Origin: Cryptomeria japonica
Taxonomy: Eukaryota; Streptophyta; Pinopsida; Cupressales; Cupressaceae
Direction of reading: 5' to 3'
Assembly: GCF_030272615.1 (NCBI RefSeq)
Contig: NC_081413.1
Coordinates: 162,812,849-162,876,848 of the forward strand
DNA length: 64,000 bases
The notes beneath the pieces are model-generated. The model had not been told where the DNA came from. It searched no databases and worked only from the letters and a program-made list of their open reading frames with translations. Positions 60,890-64,000 of the stretch are shown in pieces. Each line of letters opens with the position of its first letter. Positions within the stretch are counted from its first letter, which is position 1. A program made the translations under genes and the position numbers.

Positions 60890-61475
60890 TCTTAAGGGGT
60901 CATTTAAACACATGTATGGATATATTTATATTTGTACACATGCATGAATTCATTTTATTCATCTATGTATTCTTTTAATTTTGATTTACACATGTATAGT
61001 TTCATTTAATTATGTTGTATATATAGTTATGCATGTATATATAGTCTCACTAAAATGAACAACTAATTATGTTGTCTTAAGGCATTTTAAGTGGTCTTAA
61101 GGGGATTTAAGGGGATATTTGCGTCATTGATTCTTTTATATTTTTACCCATGCATGGATTTGTTTTATTCATCTATGTACATTCATTTCATTTATATTTA
61201 CATATATATTGTTTCATTTAATTATGTTGTCTGTATTCATCTAATTATGTTATCCTAAGGCGTTTTAAGTGGTCTTAAGGGGATTTAAGGGGATATTTGC
61301 TTCATTGATTCTTTTAAATTTTTACACATGCATGGATTCATTTTATTCATCTATGTACATCCATTTTATTTATATTTACACATATATTGTTTCATTTAAT
61401 TATGTTGTTTGGATTCATCAAATTATGTTGTCCTAAGGTGTTTTAAGTGGTCTTAAGTGGATTTAAGGGGATATT
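60890..61475. repeat. 178-bp tandem repeat array
   Basis: Clear units start at 61081, 61259 and 61437 (ggc/gtttaagtggtctta), exactly 178 bp apart. A degenerate partial unit lies at 60925-61030. Each unit holds cttaaggggatttaagggga and ttattcatctatgtaca. The array is cut by the copia LTR at 61476. Confidence 0.9.
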
Positions 61476-62633
61476 TGTGATGAATACTAAGAGGGGGGGG
61501 TGAATTAGTATACAAAAAATTACTGAACTCAAACACTTAAACAATTTAGCACTAAACAGGTATAAGAGTTTTACTAACAAACCAATTAACACTAATGCAA
61601 ACCAAACAGCAAAAAAGACATTCACCCACAGAAGCACAGTCACCATAACACAAGAGATTTTGACGTGGAAACCCAAATGGGAAAAACCATGGTGAGATGA
61701 AACTCACAAGTAACTATCTACAGAATAGTAACCAGACCGGTTAAGGTCATACAATGTTCTTCACCAGAACAAATCCTATTAGGAATCTCAATCTCTGTTA
61801 GGAGATAAGTCTGATTAAAGACTACCTTGCGAGAGGATTTCAGATCCACAGTTGTGAACCACCTTATTAGAGGATTTACAAAGGCTTTGCCAGGCCTACC
61901 TGGTTAAAGGTTTTAGACTTTCTAAAGATGTGAGTAATCAACAAGTGAGTGATCTAAATACTAGCACAGTATACTTGTTAGATCCTTGATAGCTCATTGT
62001 TAATGTATTTCAGCATTACTTCAGTCTTCAATATCTCCACACTCTGTTTCTTCACACAAACCTAATCTTCTTCTATGATCGCACATACAAATACCTCATC
62101 AACCACACAAAACCCTTACAACTCCTAAAACCCTCGACATGATGTCCTTATAAAGAAATCTGATTTCATGTCGGTCCAATAGGATTACATTGGAAGTTCC
62201 TAGGTTTAGTGCATTTGGACACATTTGGTAACATGACACAAAATCACCGCCAAAGTGTCAGTGGATGATAACTCATCACAAAAATAATACCGGTTGGTAA
62301 CTCATCACAGAGTAATACTGGTTCATACATTTTCCTATTACAGGTTCACATATTTTACTGATTACCAGTTTGTTAAAATGAAGACTTGGAAAAATGATAA
62401 CAACCGCTTTGTTTCTTTGTACCACTTTGGGATCCTCAAACCGCTTGGGTCTTCATACCGCTTGAGATCGGTAAACACTTTCTGCAAAACACCAATAGTC
62501 TAAAGACTATAATACATGATACCGGTTTGGAACAAATACTGGTTGAGCATAACTCATACATACAAAAAGTCATCTCAAAGAAAGTGTGTGTCCATCAATG
62601 ACAATCACAACATCATTATCAAAAATGTGAACA
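61476..62633 (-). repeat. 3' LTR of an inverted copia element
   Basis: 1158 bp. On the minus strand it starts TGTTC after a polypurine tract (rc of atcttcccctttggc, 62634-62650) and ends ...ATTCATCACA. The block with gggaaaaaccatggtgaga (61679-61700) is the reverse complement of the corresponding segment of the first copia LTR (18426-18458), and accggt motifs recur. The element's 5' portion lies outside the window. Confidence 0.82.
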
Positions 62634-62655
62634 ATCTTCCCCTTTGGCATTGATG
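62634..62655 (-). other. Polypurine tract of the inverted copia element
   Basis: The reverse complement reads catcaatgccaaaggggaag, nearly identical to 9020-9040 of the first copia element. Its position directly before the LTR identifies the LTR as the 3' one. Confidence 0.8.
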
Positions 62656-63099
62656 GCAACACTTTGGAAAAATTTTGACATCTAAGTGTTGTATAATAAA
62701 AATATGCCATAATCAAAATTACTTCACCTAAGTATATACATTATCCCTTTTTGCAGAAAATACTATGTATACTACTCTCTTACAAAGATAAACATGAAAG
62801 CATGCATCAAAATTTTAAATATAGAATACTACTCCCTCTTTGCCAACAATGACAAAGTACAGCTGAATAACCCCTATTTCCATTAGCATTAAAATAATAA
62901 GTGTTTATGACAATAAAGAGTGAAACTTGTCAAAAACTAATTTAAAGTCTTGCATAAAGATCTTCATGGATACAAACCATGACTCAAGCAATGAGGTAGC
63001 AACCTCACTCTATTTGCATCTAGGATACCTATTCCTCCATGGCATCCAAGGTACTCATCTCTTGAGTGATTGAGATAGCATTTCTAAAGTATTTGCAGT

Positions 63100-64000
63100 C
63101 TTGGTAGTAGAACTAGTTGAAGTTCCTGCAAATGTCGGGTCCGGTTGCTAATCTCTAACTCTATTCTTGCAGCTTGGAGTTGAAATCAATGAACGGTTTG
63201 CCCATATGTGGTGAAGGAATCATAGGGCATCTTGAAGGTGCTTATGTATGCCTGTAAGTCAGATTGCAGTTTGTCTTTCTAAGCAAGCACATAATCACAT
63301 AATAGATGGGGTTGGCATATCTTACTTAGCAGCAGATTCCCCTCATCTAGAGCATTTCTTATGTCCTTCTGTGCTTTTTGTAGTTCGGACCGGAGCTCAT
63401 TTAACTTCTTCACCAAGGTAGTGTTCAGAGCCTTTTGATGCTTCTTTTGTGCACTATCTTTAGCAACATGTTCCAGGCATTGCACCTGGTACTCTACAAC
63501 TGTGCATAAGAGTTTTAGTTGAGATAGAGAGGAATCGGTACATGGGAGGTTGGTACTGGGAATCAAACTAGTAAGAGTTTCCTCCACAGTTTGAATAACA
63601 TCTTGCTCCTTCTTCCTCCTTAGCACTTCCAGTTGCTCTTGAGCAAGCTTAATTCTTTAGAGCAACTCCGATTCATTTGTGAATTGGAGGTCAATGGGAC
63701 TAGTGATGTCAACTAGTTTGGCTTGACCACAGGTTGCCTTTGGGGTCTCCACTTGTACGCTCTTTGTTTCTTCCTCCTTGTCCTTGGTTTTTTTCTTTTC
63801 TTCTTCTGCCTTCTTTTGCTCCTCTGCTTCTTTCTTTCTTTTCTCTTCTTCCTTCTTCCTTTCTTCTTCTTCCTGCTTCTCTTCTTCTTTCTTCTCCTCT
63901 TCCTTCTTCTTCTTCTCCTCTTCATGTTTCTTCTCCTCCTCTTCCTGCTTCGTCTTCTCCTCTTATTTTCTCTTCTCCTCTTCCTATTTCTTTTCTTCTT
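63100..64000 (-). pseudogene. Lys/Glu-rich coiled-coil ORF next to the 3' LTR (partial)
   Basis: In the minus-strand frame that starts outside the window, about 90 residues are almost entirely Lys and Glu (63750-64000). They are followed by VQVETPKATCGQAKLVDITS and a second helical, charged segment (63626-63279). In-frame stops occur at about 63990, 63965, 63659 and 63279. An Arg-rich protein read from 63925 to 63713 is the wrong frame of the same repeat. The role is unknown. It sits where some plant copia elements carry an extra ORF between pol and the 3' LTR, but pol itself is not visible here. Confidence 0.55.

Larger units (their letters stand above)
61476..64000 (-). mobile_element. Inverted copia-related element, 3' end only (runs off the window)
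   Basis: 3' LTR (61476-62633), polypurine tract, about 500 bp of non-coding internal DNA and a charged ORF (63000-64000), all read on the minus strand. No pol sequence is in view, so it cannot be decided whether the element is autonomous. It inserted into the 178-bp repeat array. Confidence 0.75.

Noticed and set aside
60890-61475. CRISPR-like direct repeats
   Set aside because: The 178-bp units are contiguous with no unique spacers, and the context is eukaryotic.
63713-63925. Arg/Lys-rich 70-residue ORF on the minus strand
   Set aside because: It is the wrong frame of the Lys/Glu-rich repeat. The neighbouring frame joins on to a non-repetitive protein segment across one stop.

Overview
This window looks like nuclear DNA from a seed plant with a large, repeat-rich genome. 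A gymnosperm would fit, but that is inference from repeat load and long LTRs. It is AT-rich, with long (GA)n and (CT)n tracts. At least six retroelements cover most of it: two Ty1/copia, two Ty3/gypsy with chromodomain-type tails, one long-LTR element with a gag-like ORF but no pol, and one LINE. I see no intact host gene, rRNA, tRNA or CRISPR array. Almost every ORF carries stops or frameshifts, so most coding entries are pseudogenes.

Layout. 1-926: flank. 927-18602: a copia element with perfect ttagg target duplications; its gag holds a ~0.7 kb foreign insertion, and its 3' LTR is split by a complete gypsy element at 10095-18067. 18608-28300: AT-rich DNA with a (GA)n tract, a segmental duplication embedded in (CT)n/(CA)n repeats, a decayed multi-exon gene of unknown function (24512-26520) and a small minisatellite. 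28320-35310: a 5'-truncated LINE with ORF1, an ORF2 (endonuclease, reverse transcriptase, zinc-binding region, RNase H) and an unusual third ORF before the 3' UTR. 35629-48415, minus strand: a transposase-like gene split by the 9.7 kb gag-only element at 38561-48221. 50436-55958: a second gypsy element flanked by a 47-bp direct repeat. 57494-60617, plus strand: a second, intron-containing member of the same transposase-like family. 60890-61475: a 178-bp tandem repeat. 61476-64000: the 3' end of an inverted copia element, with a Lys/Glu-rich coiled-coil ORF running off the window.

Three points stand out. First, the two divergent members of the transposase-like family share a motif resembling S-D-G-C-A-G-Q-F-K, a Cys-rich C-C-C-x3-H motif, a C-terminal domain and one intron position. 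Second, the LINE carries an extra ORF downstream of RNase H. Third, the gag-only element has 3.1 kb LTRs and a ~755-codon ORF broken only by TAG codons. Across the retroelements, many nonsense codons lie in CTAG where C-TGG (Trp) is expected, a pattern compatible with deamination of methylated CHG cytosines.
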